DNA of 64,000 bases from Serpula lacrymans var. lacrymans S7.9. Taxonomy: Eukaryota; Basidiomycota; Agaricomycetes; Boletales; Serpulaceae. The position numbers and the translations under genes are program-made. Positions 32,658 to 44,830 of this stretch are shown piece by piece. The notes under the pieces were generated by a model that was given only the letters and a program-made list of their open reading frames with translations, did no database searches and was not told the DNA's origin. The stretch spans positions 899,492 through 963,491 of the forward strand of contig NW_006763305.1 of the NCBI RefSeq assembly GCF_000218685.1, written 5' to 3'. Numbering within the stretch: the stretch's first letter is position 1; every line of letters starts with the position of its first letter.

Positions 32658-34016
32658 CTAAACGTATTTGCTCTTCACCGACTCCGCAAACTCCTGGACC
32701 GAACCGAATTTAACCCCAAGTTTCATGAGACGAGAGTCAGGAATCTCAGCGCCAGCGTAGATCGCAAATTCATCATCCGCCTGAATCTGTTAGGTATAAG
32801 TTATCGCACGTAAATACACCCACCACACATTAACTTACCATCTCATTCAATTCAACTATTCCTGTCTTGGGACCCGATACGAATTTGACCGGTACACCAA
32901 AAGCTAGATTATCGTTAGCACTACCGATAGCAGGTTGTGTTTTGAAAATCGACAAACCATTTTCCAGCTTTTGAGCGAAATCTTGATACGTCATAGTTTC
33001 TGACATAACGTAGAACGTTTGACCCAATACTTCAGCTTGGCGAGATTCATAGTTTTTGAAAAGAACAAGCACAGAGGCTCCGAGATCATGTCCAATCCAT
33101 GAAATATTGGTGTGGGAGCTTGCCGTCTTAATTGGGGATGAGAGCTCATAACCTGAGGCGACTTTGCGCAACGCGTGGATTCTTGAATAAACGGATGAAT
33201 AAAAGATAGGATTGAAGGGCAGGAAAGACTCACTTCCAGAGGTTTTCTGCAAAGTATCCTGACGAAAATATCTGAGGTGCCAGAGAAATTTAAGTAAAGT
33301 GTAGAGCCTACCGGTTTGGACAGAAGCGTTAGGAAGCCCAGATGCTTTGAGATAATCTTCAACGGCGGCTTTGTCTAAGCGAACGTTCAATATTTCATAT
33401 TGAGCGGCCAAAAACGCGACACGTACTGTCAAAGTGATAGACGTTAGGATACTTCCCACCTGAAATTTTCGTAACGTTTGGCAACGAGCTGGGGAATGGA
33501 ACAAGAAGAATGACTCAGATTTCGCAATCACTATGAAATGAAAAGCTAACCTCCAAACGAAGAAACGAACGCCAGCCTCCTTAGCAGCATCAACCAGAGA
33601 CTTTCCAACCTGCTCTTCAATCCTATAACCCTTTTCGCGAAGAGCGGTGTAATCCGTCACCTGAGTGGGGGGTATTTATGAAAAGAAACAAATAACGATG
33701 AAACGAGTTACTTACACCAAAGACACATTCGCAGCCGGAAACAGCTCTCTTGATCGATTCGACGTCCAATAGATCTGCTTGGACAACTTCCGCACCCCGA
33801 TTCTTGAGTTCTTGCGCTGCATCAGATGAGCTACTTCTAGTGATTGCTCGAGGCTTGAAAGTTCCATCTGCAAGCAGTGCGTCGACAACAGAAGCGCCTA
33901 ACCAACATGGAGTTGATCAGAATTTTGACAGTACGACCCCTATACGTTAAATGCATTGAGTAAAGCGCACCTTGAGTACCAGTTGCGCCAAAAACAGCTA
34001 CAATACGTTGAGCCAT
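32658..34016 (-). CDS. NmrA-like atypical short-chain dehydrogenase, copy 2
   Basis: ATG at 34016 gives MAQRIVAVFGATGTQ, continuing after the intron with GASVVDALLADGTFKPRAIT. Later parts are KNRGAEVVQADLLDVESIKR, VTDYTALREKGYRIEEQVGK, SLVDAAKEAGVRFFVW, then LDKAAVEDYLKASGLPNASV, SYELSSPIKT-like text, WIGHDLGASVLVLFKNYESR, AEVLGQTFYVMSETMTYQDF and the end KLGVKFGSVQEFAESVKSKY. The glycine-rich loop GxxGxQG is intact. The likeness to copy 1 runs from start to stop, including intron positions such as the one inside the glycine loop, so this is a whole-gene tandem duplication. As for copy 1, the enzyme-like fold is clear, but catalytic activity or a regulatory role cannot be told. Confidence 0.87.
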
Positions 34017-35432
34017 GTCCAAATGTCAGTTGTGCGTTTAGTGATACACGGTAAGTGCGTAGAGTTCTAGAGAATTGGTTGTACTACATCACCTTGTTCT
34101 ACGATAATAAATAGCAAGCTATGACCAAGGGCGATGACGTCAACAGGCCAATCGGATTCGATGCCTTGAGACACGTCTACGACCTGTGTCAGTCCTGTGT
34201 CACAGCGGTAAGTACCGCTGTCAATGCTGACTTAGCGCTGACTAAACGTTCTGCAACAGACATACGCAACGTCTTCGGCAAGCACCTAGGGGTTCCCTCG
34301 TAAGAACTTTGAGAGTCAACTGAGGGCTAAAATGATATCGACTGTCATGTCGTAAATTGGTCTGACTGGGAAGACTTGACTAAGGCTATGGTGATGACGT
34401 TCAAAAACCTCGATATGAAGGAAAGATTCAACAGGAGGAGTTTGTGTGTATGACAGATCATCAAAAGCTTGATAAGTTTGACTTCCGCAGTCGGGAAAGC
34501 CAGCTAAGAAGATGACGTGGATATGCGAATATCATTAGTTTATGGTCAAAGCAAAAAGCAGAAGACCCGCACCACAGACGTGGATTATAGGAGGCACTAA
34601 TGCGGCCGTGAAACTTGTTCCCGAGTTTAAAAACATTAGCAAACAAAACAGGTACTTACACTACGAGCAATTGCCAAAATAGCAAGTTGCAACAGTCTAA
34701 CACCAGAGATGCAAATGGAAAACTTTCACCGGTGTGCTCCAAGATTGAACAAAGAATCAAAAGGTAAAAATATACATGTTTGGTCTTTATCTATTCTTCA
34801 CTGCTAGTCTTTGTGGGATTGCATTTCCCTGTCGCACAAAGGGAAAGATAAGTGGCAGCTCTGGAACAGCCAAAACTATCTGCAACAGTCAAAGAATAGG
34901 CTTACTGTGATTATGATGTTACGGCCATATCCTGGAACGGGATGGTTTGGCTCATTCCATAAAGGAATAGTTATGCAATATTAGACCCATTGTTTACCTT
35001 TTCACTCCCAATTATGGTCTGGAGCATAGCCATAGTAGGCTTTCAGTCAGCGCTGTGCTTTTGGTATGTCGCACCGAGTGATTTCGGCGAATGCTCGTAG
35101 TGTTATCGCCGCCTGTTGAGGTCGATGCTAGGTGCTCGTCGAAGCTAAGGCAAATGCCGACGTAGTGGAGGTTCTCCGTCCTCCATCGAACTCCATTGTG
35201 TGTGACACTGACGACGAGATAATATTGTGCAAGGATGAGCGACAGGTGAAACGTGGTATAGAGTAGTGTATTTCCCAGGAGATATAATAATCATGTAATA
35301 TTGCAGGCTTGGAAAAAGCTGGTCTAGAAGATACAAAGTCGAAAGAGGTAATCGCGTGTAATGCTACATACCAATCAAATTACACCTCCAACATACACCA
35401 CCACGCTCTGTGCGACATTGCCTCTCGCTATC
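34017..35432. other. Intergenic carrying MITE copy A
   Basis: This contains the 444-bp MITE (34659-35102). The remaining sequence has no supported gene. Confidence 0.6.
34659..35102 (+). mobile_element. Tourist-like (PIF/Harbinger-type) MITE, copy A
   Basis: The element runs from CACTACGAGCAATTGCCAAA to its 3' end, whose reverse complement reads CACTACGAGCATTCGCCGAA. The inverted repeats are about 22 bp with three mismatches. It is bounded by the 3-bp direct duplication TTA (34656-34658 and 35103-35105). A second copy lies at 48810-49253 with no length difference and six substitutions. There is no coding capacity. The combination of short inverted repeats with TTA duplication is typical of Tourist-like MITEs moved by PIF/Harbinger transposases. 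Confidence 0.88.
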
Positions 35433-36456
35433 TCACTGCCATTCGTTCGGCCGATATCGTCGCCTATCATCTTCACCCCACCTTCTATCTCGACCTCTAT
35501 GGGCTTCTTCAACTGCTCTTTTATTGAATACATCCCCATAGCCGCTATTTCGATCGTCATTACCCCCATGCACCGTGCTGGGCGTCTCGCTACCTGCCAG
35601 TTCCTTCTTTTTCCGCCGGATGAGATCAAGAGCACGCTGACGCTCTGAAGACTCCCGCGAAAGGCGCGCACTAACGTCATCGGGGAAAGATGAAGAGGAT
35701 AAGATAGGTCGTGGCTGTGGGCGAGACCGAGTAGTGAATTTATTCGTAGAAGATCGAGATGCTAGCTGGTGGGTGATGGACGTGAGGGGGTCATTCCTAC
35801 TTTTGAAGGCCAAGTCGCGGGCCCTAGTAATGGTGCGTGTTGGCGGGGATATTAGACACGAAAGAACGATGACATACTGTTTTTCCTCCTCAGGTTCCTT
35901 ATTGCGTTCGTGACTTCTTTCAGAATACCATGGCTTGAGATCCTTTGCAGACGGAGCAAGTGGTACGCCCTTTTCTGCTTCTAGCTGCGCCTCTGTCTTC
36001 TTGGAGGCCCGTGTCATGGTAACCTGTGCGTGCTACAAGACATGTTAGCCAAGATGCGCAGGGGCAGCATACGATAACAAATACCAATTCAATGTCCTCG
36101 AACAAATTAATGTGACCTTTGGAGGTAGGAAGCGATGACGACTGTGCAGAACTTGAACCACCAGATATTATAGCCATATCGTCTTCCTTTTCCTTGCGTT
36201 TACCGTCCTTCAACCCAGCTCTATCACGTAGTTTCTCTATCCTTGCCTCAGAATCCTACAAGCATGACAGCGTTAGAGCAATTGTCAGTGGGTTCCCGAG
36301 TATTTGTTAGAAGTTCGTACATACCGCCAACATCAGCCTGTCCTCTTCCCTGGCCTCCTTATCTCTAGCTTCTTCCTCATCCTTACGGACACGATCAATG
36401 TTGTCGAGCCTGTACGGATGGTATGATTTATGATGAGCGATGTTTAGCTTACCCAT
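35433..36456 (-). CDS. CIR_N domain protein (LENG1/Cwc25-like N-terminus)
   Basis: ATG at 36456 gives MGKLNIAHHKSYHPYRLDNI with DRVRKDEEEARDKEAREEDR. This matches the CIR_N domain (short 'LN..HKSWH....N..RV..DE..A' motif), found at the N-terminus of LENG1, CIR and the splicing factor Cwc25. After introns the protein continues DSEARIEKLRDRAGLKDGKR, HINLFEDIEL, KKTEAQLEAEKGVPLAP, SAKDLKPWYSERSHERNKEP, DDVSARLSRESSERQRALDL, IRRKKKELAGSETP, and an Arg/Asp-rich tail WGEDDRRRYRPNEWQ; stop at 35433. The PWYS block and the tail also resemble LENG1-type proteins. A role in pre-mRNA splicing is inferred from the domain only. The upstream frame from 36615 has an in-frame extension, but the MGKLNI start is the conserved one. 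Confidence 0.82.
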
Positions 36457-38161
36457 TGTGCTGGCAGGAAGTCCGAGTCTGTCGGTCTGATCCGAGCACG
36501 CCAGACGGCTAATACCGAAGTTTGCTGCCAAATCGAGCTGGGCCATCCGGCATTCGTCCATTCGTCCAGCTGAATCCATATGAGTCGTCATTGCAACGAT
36601 GGCACGAATGGACATTATTAATCCTTAGTGTGTCGGGATTGTGCATGATTGTGTTTACTTATTCATTTGTGATTCGTCAAAATCACTGGCCGCAGGGGAT
36701 TGCAATGTACAGGTCATAAGAGCTAACACTAGGGGGTGTTGGGATAAGACGAGAGCATTAATGGCGATCATCGCATGCACAAAATGGCGGGCGTGGTAAA
36801 TTGGTGGAGAGAGGCAAAGAGGTGGAGCATTCTCGAGTTCTGAGGATCTCAAGCCTCGCGGCATGGACAGGTTGAAACAGTAAAAGGTGAGTAAAAGAAT
36901 TAGCGGCTCCTCAGGCGTGTGCAAGCCTGACCAAGTTGTCTGTGTCCCATCAGGTCGTTAGCTTTGGAAAAGCTGCTGTCCTCCGAGCATTGAAGGGAGT
37001 AATACTCATTTACACATTTTGCAGACTTATGCTTATGTCCGCCATGGATTATGGTGACGTTTGCGAGTGCGTGCCTGCGAAAGTACACGTGCCTGATCGA
37101 GCTCGCTCCCTTGCCAAATTATAAAAGATCGTACAAGCATGTGGGGATGGGGTAGCAACAGGTCGATAACCCAGCGAATATCCCGTCCGTGCGAGCTCCA
37201 GGTCTCTTGCCGACACTGGATGTGACAGTACAGAGCGACCTTGAGACTGTACAAGTCTAAGGGGACATAGTACTCCAATCAGCTCCAACACTCATGCCTT
37301 TTTACAACACCTTCTTCTGCACTCCTAAAAAGACGTTCTGACTGCAATGGATGATACCGGGCTGGAAAGCGGATATTCCAAGTGTCTTCTGATCGTTTAT
37401 GGTCAATCTATGCAGAATTCAACGTGGCAGCAGGTTTATCCGAAACACGGCCGTTGCCAACATGAACTTGTGGCAGCATGCTTTAATCGCCTTCTCGCGT
37501 CGTGTGTTCGGTGAGACCTTGGTTCACCTTCTGAGGTCTTCAAAATCTGATAGTATCTTAGCGGTTAGTCATGATGGGATTTACTTCGATAGGTGAGCAA
37601 TATCGCTCTTACTCGCACATGGGGGAATCTGCACTCCTTAGAGTGTGGACGTGGATGCTGAACTATTATTATAAGCGCCTCATCAATTGGGATTTGTTCG
37701 TGATCCTGTACTCGGGTTTCATATCGCAGGCTACTCAGCTCTTCGTGCGTTAGTTCGCCGAATTGACTCATTACATTCCCTTCTGGAATCGGACACCAGT
37801 AAGTGCCTCCGAACAAAGAATTTCATAATGTAGCTAAAGCTGAACGAAACACTGTCGCAGACTCAATTAGCCATATCTACTCTCGTTCTGCACAACGCAG
37901 CATTCGTTCCAACGGTAAAGGAGGATATACTGTAGTGAGGGAATGACGCTTCAAGGTCCCGAAGCTTGTGCAGCACGCGGTAATTCAATCGCCATGCGAT
38001 CTTCCAGCTGATCTTCCGGTTGCTCCTTGATGGGGACAGGAATCCAAACATTGTTTCCGGATGTTTTCTGCCTTGAAGTATAAAGTCTATCCTGTCTGGG
38101 CTTGCTGTCCCTCAACGGTTCCGTCCCACTTCCTCTGATTTACCTGTCACTAGGAATTGCC
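36457..38161. other. Intergenic with one doubtful small gene
   Basis: Apart from the weak minus-strand candidate at 37524-37771 I find no gene. The right part is the GH55 promoter. Confidence 0.4.
37524..37771 (-). CDS. Possible small hypothetical protein
   Basis: A minus-strand frame from ATG at 37771 reads MSQFGELTHEELSSLRYETR, then VQDHEQIPIDEALIIIVQHP and RPHSKECRFPHVR. A good intron follows (donor CGA|GTAAGA, branch TGACTAAC, acceptor CGCTAAG), after which ILSDFEDLRR ends with TGA at 37524. The product would be about 65 residues. Coding texture and the splice sites are the only support. It could also be the last part of a longer or decayed gene. No family recognised. Confidence 0.25.
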
Positions 38162-41100
38162 ATGTTATCGAACGTAGTCCTGATCGTGCTGAGCACGATC
38201 TTGGGGTCGACCACTTCCGTATCGGCTCTTGGGTCATCATGTTCTGCTCCGCTGGGAGCAGGAACAGCAGCGGCCACAGACCCGTTCTGGCTGGAAAACA
38301 TGACTCACCAGGGAACATCTGCTTTCAACCCTACCCCTAGCACCTACGAAGTCTTCCGCAATGTCAAGACCTTCGGTGCCAAGGGTGATGGTGTTACAGA
38401 TGATACTGCTGCCATCAAGTGAGTCGAGATACCCCTTTGCTTGATGTCGGAGTGAAATTAACGTGTTTTTTGTCCAGTGCTGCGATGACCTCTGGCAACC
38501 GCTGTGGAAGTACTTCATGCGGATCATCCACGTAAGACCATATTTTCTATTCACTCAAGCCAGTTCGCTCACTGTCCCCTTAGTCTCACTCCTGCAATCG
38601 TTTATTTCCCTTCTGGGTATGTACTTTGTTGTTCATTGATCATATTTTCTATGCTAACTCGTACGGTGCAGAACATACGTTGTTTCTTCGGCAATTGATA
38701 TGTACTACTATACCCAAATGATTGGTGACGCCAAGAACCCCCCCACGCTCCTTGCAAGCGCAGCCTTCTCCGGTTTCGCTGTCATTGGTGAGTAGAGTCC
38801 CTTTCTTAGATGAGGTAGCTACTAGGGATCATCTAATGTATTAATCTCGTGAAGACTCCGATCCTTACATCCCTGGTGGTAGCGGTGCCCAATGGTTCGT
38901 TAACCAGGACAACTTGTAAGTCCCATTATTCTCTTCCATGTTCATTCTCCATTACTCAACGCTGGGGACTCGTAGCTACCGGTCTATTCGTAACCTCGTC
39001 ATCGATCTCCGACAAATGCCCGCTTCTGCCCCAGCCGTCGGTTTGCATTGGCAGGTCTCGCAAGCGACCTCCTTGATGAACATCGTGGTTGAGATGTCTA
39101 CCGCTCCAGGCAACACCCACGAAGGCATGTTTATGGAGAACGGATCGTAAGTACAGCCAGTTCAAATTTGTATCTGAAGTAAATGCTTACATAGCACCCT
39201 TCATTCTGCAGTGGTGGTTTCATGGGAGGTTCGTTGTGTTCCAAGTCTCGGTCAGTGAAGCAACTACTAACCTCTTACCATTAGACCTTGTCTTCAACGG
39301 AGGTAATACCATCTGATATCTTCTTGTGTTACCACATCTAAGTTATTTTCAAGGTAACTACGGTATCAATGTCGGTAACCAACAATTCACTGTTCGCAAC
39401 TTGACCATAAACAATGCACAAACTGGTATGTAACATGATCCAAGGAAGCAAACATCAACTGAGCGCTATCTTAATTGCAGCTGTATTTGGTATCTGGAAC
39501 TGGGGTAAGCATTTTAACGACGAATCATGAGAGAAGGAACTAATGTATATTTCAGGATGGACATGGCAGGGAGTTACGATCAACGACTGTCAGATTGGTT
39601 TCGACTTGACTACTGGCGGAGTGACTGAAGACACCCAGGTAATGGGATTTACTTTCCAATTTCCTTCATGCACTGATAGTCGCACAAAAGACCGTGGGCT
39701 CTCAAGCTATCGTTGACGCGGTAATCAACAACACCCCCATCTTCTTGCGCTCTTCAAATTCAAGCGACGGAAAACTCGCTGGTTCGCTCGTTTTGAACAA
39801 TATTCAGCTCAACAACGTGACCACTGCGGTTGGTGTCGTTGGTGGAGCTGATGTCTTAGCCGGTGGAACCACTACCATCGCCTCCTGGGGACAGGGTGAT
39901 GTCTATACTGGAACCAGCGGAACTTCCACTTTCACTCAGGGAACCATCGCTTCTTCCACCAAGCCTTCTGCTTTGCTTGATAGCACAGGAAAGGTGTTCG
40001 GAAAGACACATCCTCAATATGCCGAGTACGCTACCTCTCAATTCGTCAGTGTGAAATCTTCAGGAGCCAAGGGTGATGGAAAGACCGATGACACAGCTGC
40101 TATCCAAGCCGTCTTCGACCAGGTGGGTTGTCTAAGTTATCTTGCGTTACGAAGTATTTGCTGAAGTATTATTCTTAGTACGCTGGCTGCAAGATCATCT
40201 TCTTCGATGCTGGTGCTTACTATGTCACCGACACTATTTCGATCCCTGCTGGTTCTCAGGTCGTCGGTGAAGCCTGGTCTGTGATCCTCGCAGGCGGAAC
40301 TGGATTCGCAGACCAGACCACCCCCAAGGTTGTCGTTCAGGCTGGAGCTTCGGGCTCGAGTGGTGTCCTTGAAATTACCGACATGCTTCTGTCCACTGCT
40401 GGACCATGTGAGTAATGTCAATTATGTTCTCGTCAGATGCACTGACGTCGCACACATAGCCCCTGGTGCCATCATGCTCGAGTGGAACGTAGCTGACCCA
40501 TCAGGTCAACAAGGTGCCGCCGGTCTATGGGACACTCATCTCAGGTATTTTCTAAATTTTTAATCTGTTATGTATCGCAATAACTGATGTATGCCCCGCT
40601 ACAAATAGACTTGGAGGAGGTCAGTTTTCATAGATGAATTTTCGAACGCTATCATAACTCAACCAATTTTTATTTGCGCAGCTGTTGGCACCAACATGCA
40701 ATCCGGACAGTGCCTCAACGGAACCGTGAATGCTGCCTGCCAGGCTGCCTTCATGGGTATTCACCTCACCAACTCGTCTACTGCTTACTTCGAGGTTGGT
40801 AAACCATTTCTTATCTTTCATGAGAGAAAGCTCTAAAGTGTTATGTTTCAGGGTACCTGGGTGTGGACCGCTGACCACGATCTCGACGCAACTGGTTCTC
40901 CTCAGACCTCTGTATTCACTGGCCGTGGTATTTTGTCGGAGTCTGCTGGTCCTGTCTGGTTCATTGGAACAGGTAAGCCGCAACTTTCCAGAAGCAGGTT
41001 CAGTGCGACTATATAACGTCCAATTTCATCCAGCATCCGAGCACTCTTCTCTCTACCAATACAATCTCGCCGGTGCTAAGAACCACTGGATCGGGTTTGC

Positions 41101-41537
41101 TCAGACAGAATCGGTCCGTAGCATTCTCATACTTTATCCACTTGCATGCTGATAAGAGAAAACTACAGCCATACTACCAACCCTCCCCCGCCGCCCCTGC
41201 TCCATTCTCGACCGACAGCGCGTACAGTGACCCGTCTTTCTCCAGCTCGCAAACTTCGGCTTGGGGCATGTATGTTCAGTCGTCTTCAGATATCACCCTG
41301 TTCGGTGCAGGATTCTACAGCTTCTACGAAAACTACGTGCAGGATTGTCTCAACACCACCAACTGCCAGGACCAGATCTTTAACATGGATTCTGCCTCTG
41401 CTTCTAGCATGAACGTCTATGCTCTCTCGACCGTCGGCGTGGTGACTGAATTGAGCGTCGCAGACGCCGGTGTTATCAAGGCTGCTCAGAACCCTGATGG
41501 CCTCCAAGACACTGCCACCAGCTGGAGCTCGTCATGA
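38162..41537 (+). CDS. Secreted GH55 glucan 1,3-beta-glucosidase
   Basis: Signal peptide: MLSNVVLIVLSTILGSTTSV followed by SALG. The mature part has the two tandem pectate-lyase-like beta-helix halves of GH55. The first begins NVKTFGAKGDGVTDDTAAI and continues PAIVYFPSGTYVVSS, AIDMYYYTQMIGDAKNPPTL, VNQDNFYRSIRNLVIDLRQM, GLHWQVSQATSLMNIV, GGFMGDLVFNGGNYGINVGN, QQFTVRNLTINNAQTAVFGI and WNWGWTWQGV. The second half restarts FVSVKSSGAKGDGKTDDTAA, then IIFFDAGAYYVTDTISIPAG, LEWNVADPSGQQGAAGLWDT, WVWTADHDLD, TGRGILSESAGPVWFIGT, ASEHSSLYQYNLAGAKNHWI, PYYQPSPAAPAPF and GMYVQSSSDITLFGAGFYSF. These are diagnostic of fungal exo/endo-beta-1,3-glucanases (ExgA, LPHase types), which degrade fungal wall or plant callose glucans. 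There are over a dozen introns; the protein is about 780 residues. The stop is at 41537. Convergent with the P450 pair. Confidence 0.93.
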
Positions 41538-42018
41538 GTACTTTTATGAACATTAAAAAAAATTATTTATTACAAACTCACAACTTGCATCTGAGTCGTG
41601 TTTTGGTATATACAATTTATGTACTATACAAAATGTGAACTGTAACCGTTGTAGACTTGATATACCAATGCAATGTTTTCGCATACCCTCATTTTCGAAT
41701 AATTGAACATAAATTACTTGAAAGATCGAGTAAACAAATTAGGTAGAAACGAGCTTAAGATCTAACTACGAAAATAGGAGTGAAGAGTCCGACTACTTCT
41801 GCCTTTGAACTGTTCCGCTTGGATATAAACGTCTGAGGTATTTAGATCCCACTAGGGACTTGCGCTGGACTAGCCTTGCCCAACCAAACTTTCGAAACAT
41901 GATTTTTTTGACTCGATTTATGTACTATACAAAAAAAAAAAAAAAGTGAAATTTAACAGTGGTAGGTTTGAAACGTTGATACAATGTAATGTGTCTGCAT
42001 AATATACACCCCGTACCC
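41538..42018. other. Convergent intergenic, with a 3'-UTR motif repeated
   Basis: The stretch beginning TTTATGTACTATACAAAA occurs at about 41616 and again at about 41919. A looser copy (TTTATGTGTTGTACAAAA) is beyond P450 copy 2, near 44789. A poly-A run is at 41932-41945. Confidence 0.6.
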
Positions 42019-44225
42019 TTACTCTTTAGCATAATTCTCCATCATCTGCCTGAGCACCTTTTCCTCCGTCCTGGGCTCAAACTTCACATCAAAAGGCCTA
42101 GGATGCGCGATCATGCCATCTTCAAAAGCCGTTGGGTCGATAGGAGCCATAGGGTTTTGCGACAGGCGGAATGACCAGAAGATCAATGCGGCGTTAATGT
42201 ATATAGACCTAAGAGGGTTCACAAAGTTGAATAAGTCGAAGAATGACAATTCCAAAAGACCAGAAAGCATACCTATTCGCTACATGATGGCCGGGACAAG
42301 AGCTATTTAGTATGGACCTCATGAGTGGACACTCCAATGTAAGGTGGGAGGAAAGAAAACGCACCGTCGTCCGAAGCCAAATGTAAATGACTTGATGTCA
42401 GTTCGTATCTTCCCTTCACTGTCGAACCATCGCGCAGGATTGAACTTTTCAGGGTCAGGGAAGACGACGGGGTCGCGTGTAATAGCCCTGGTATGGATAC
42501 CCGTTAGATCATGTGCAGTGAGTGTAAGGCATGATGGTACTCACCAATGAACACCATAAACGGTTGCTCCAGCCGGAATGCGATATCCTCTCTGGAGAGG
42601 CGAACCATATATTAATTCCAAACCTTAAACTCCAACTCCAAAGACATTGCTTACCCAGATAATATCACTTGTGGCTCGGTGAGCGAAACCTGTACAAAAA
42701 AAGTTTAGTTCAATAATTAAACCCACATTGAACTCTGTATCGGTACTTGCCTAATGGCGTGATAGGCCTCCATCGCAAAGTTTCCAATATGAATGCCTGA
42801 AGTTGAGGAAGCATATCGTGGTCGGCGAATATCGGCACTATGCAATTATTTTAGTCTTTGCCATACTTGTGAATTTAACATGAAATTCACCTCTATCACG
42901 CCCCACAATCAAGTCAAGTTCTTCCTGAATTTTGGTTTGCGCTTCGGGATGAAGGGTAGCAGCCATAATCATATTCATGATGGCAACAGCACTCTGGACA
43001 CAGATTATAACATATGTCTGATGACGATGACGAAACTGTAGAACTCACTGTGTCTGAGCCAGCACCATAGAAAGCCCCACCCAGATATGCCATCTCGTCT
43101 TCGGAAAGTTGATGCTTTTCAGCATTTTCCAGCATGTATCTCATGAAACACGCTTCTGCCTTGCCCTCTGCCTGCACTAAGTCTGAGAAAACTCGGACCC
43201 GCGATATAACACATGACTAAACCCACCATGTTCCTCTTTACTCGATCCATATGGTCATGGAACAGCGCCAATTCTTCCTGGTGCCACTTCTCCAGGATGC
43301 GGCCATATCCCGGTATATACTTCAAGAGTGGGAACCGATCGACGAGAAAGTTACCTGGGCGCATGACTGTTTGAAAATGGTCCACTACTTTAAGGATTGC
43401 GACCATCTCAGGGTCTGTCACGGCTGTTGGCGTCGTTTTCCCATAAGTGACCCTCAATATCACTGACGTAGCATAACTTGAAGTGTACACGATTAATACT
43501 AAAAGAAACCAGGACAAATTCCAAAACGTACCGTCTCGCATGCATGATATGTTCTTTAGGGTCGTCGAGGATATCCAAAATTACATTCTTGGCGTTGAAC
43601 ATTTGAAGTGGTTCGTATGTCTCTGCAGCCTTCGCCTGCAAGTGCGTATGGGCAGCTCTGCGAGTAACATTACGACTGTAGCATTTATACAGAACAAATT
43701 CAGACATACCTTCGCAGCCTCCGGAACTGATCACCAGACTGTGAAAGAAGGAGCCTCATGTCCTTGGACACAATCTCTCCAGCGGCAACTAAGCGTGGTC
43801 GACCCACCAGTGCTCCACCTTCCTTCTCCATGATCTCGTTTGCAGCCTAAGGCGTGTAGTGAGGAGTGTGAGCAATTTGTTCTGTTCTGCAGATGCTCGA
43901 TAGGGTCTTACGTCATGTCTGCCGATGATAATGGCGACTTTGCGCCCCTGCTTGATTGAAACTACAGGGCCGTATTCGTCAACCAATTTGGAAAATAGGA
44001 AGGCGACGCTAGAAAGGCCAATGAGCGTGATTACTAGTCGCTAGGGTAGAAAACTTACTTGGCAGATTTTGGAATCTTAGTGCCCCAAAACCAATGGCTA
44101 GGGGGTCCAGGAGGGAGTGGGAGGCTACTATTTGTAGCAAGCCGTCTCCTGCACGCTAGAATGCCGAGCAGAACAGCTGCACAAAAACCAGTTGTCCAAT
44201 TGAGCATTGGTAACGGTTGAGACAT
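42019..44225 (-). CDS. Cytochrome P450 monooxygenase, tandem copy 1
   Basis: ATG at 44225 gives MSQPLPMLNWTTGFCAAVLL with GILA: an N-terminal membrane anchor followed by the proline hinge LPLPPGPPSHW. The protein continues FSKLVDEYGPVVSIKQGRKV, AIIIGRHDAANEIMEKEGGA, then FRRLRRAAHTHLQAKAAETY (helix C), ILRVTYGKTTPTAVTDPEMV, RFPLLKYIPGYGRILEKWHQ. Helix I is GGAFYGAGSDT, helix K is LETLRWRP (ExxR), then RDPVVFPDPEKFNPARW. The heme loop FGFGRRSCPG is completed by splicing CG|C TCT TGT at the intron near 42300-42364. The tail is FEPRTEEKVLRQMMENYAKE, with stop at 42019. Endoplasmic-reticulum monooxygenase; substrate unknown. About 510 residues, normal length. Confidence 0.93.
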
Positions 44226-44830
44226 GATGTCGATCCGTGATTAATGTCTGAACAGAGTTGCTGAGTACCGTGTAAGGCAGTTAACTGACATTGGTACAGT
44301 TTTTATGGGCTCTTTATGTAGAGAAGATACCATCGAATTTTACAAAAATGTGCGATGTCATATATCCGATTCGCATCCGGTCGAGTGCACGTGTAGTGAT
44401 GCTGATTTGTCTGGGGAAGCCATCGCACGGAGGCCTGAGATCTGAGAAGCTTAGTCTGGGCAAATAACACTTACGAAGGAAAGAAAAGGAACGGTTAGAT
44501 AAGGTACCTCCAAATGCATTTGATAATCACAACAAAAGGGGCTGGAGGGCGAATCCCATCGAAACTGAATCAGCATGGATTAGAATAGAATCTTTTCTCA
44601 CTTAACCAACAGCCAGAGCCTAGGGCTAATAGTAAGTTACAAATTCTGCTGTCGGGTCAGACTTCTGGGTAGCTAGAGCCCCACTTTAGTAATGAATATC
44701 AACCAAGTGGCTCTTTGCAATTTATCAGATGCCACTGTTGGAATCGTATTAAATAGCCTCGCCTAATCAAATTATCCACTTTGCTCGATTTATGTGTTGT
44801 ACAAAAAATGCAATGTTTACACCCATTCTC
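44226..44830. other. P450 copy 1 promoter and copy 2 3' region
   Basis: The promoter part contains a block (CGATGTCATAT...GCATCCGGTCGAGTG near 44352-44393) that is also found upstream of copy 2 near 47187-47221. The duplication therefore included the promoter. Confidence 0.7.

Noticed and set aside
37863..38100. Minus-strand frame reading NNVWIPVPIKEQPEDQLEDR upstream of GH55
   Set aside because: Coding-like texture, but no start, splice path or family; it overlaps the likely GH55 promoter.
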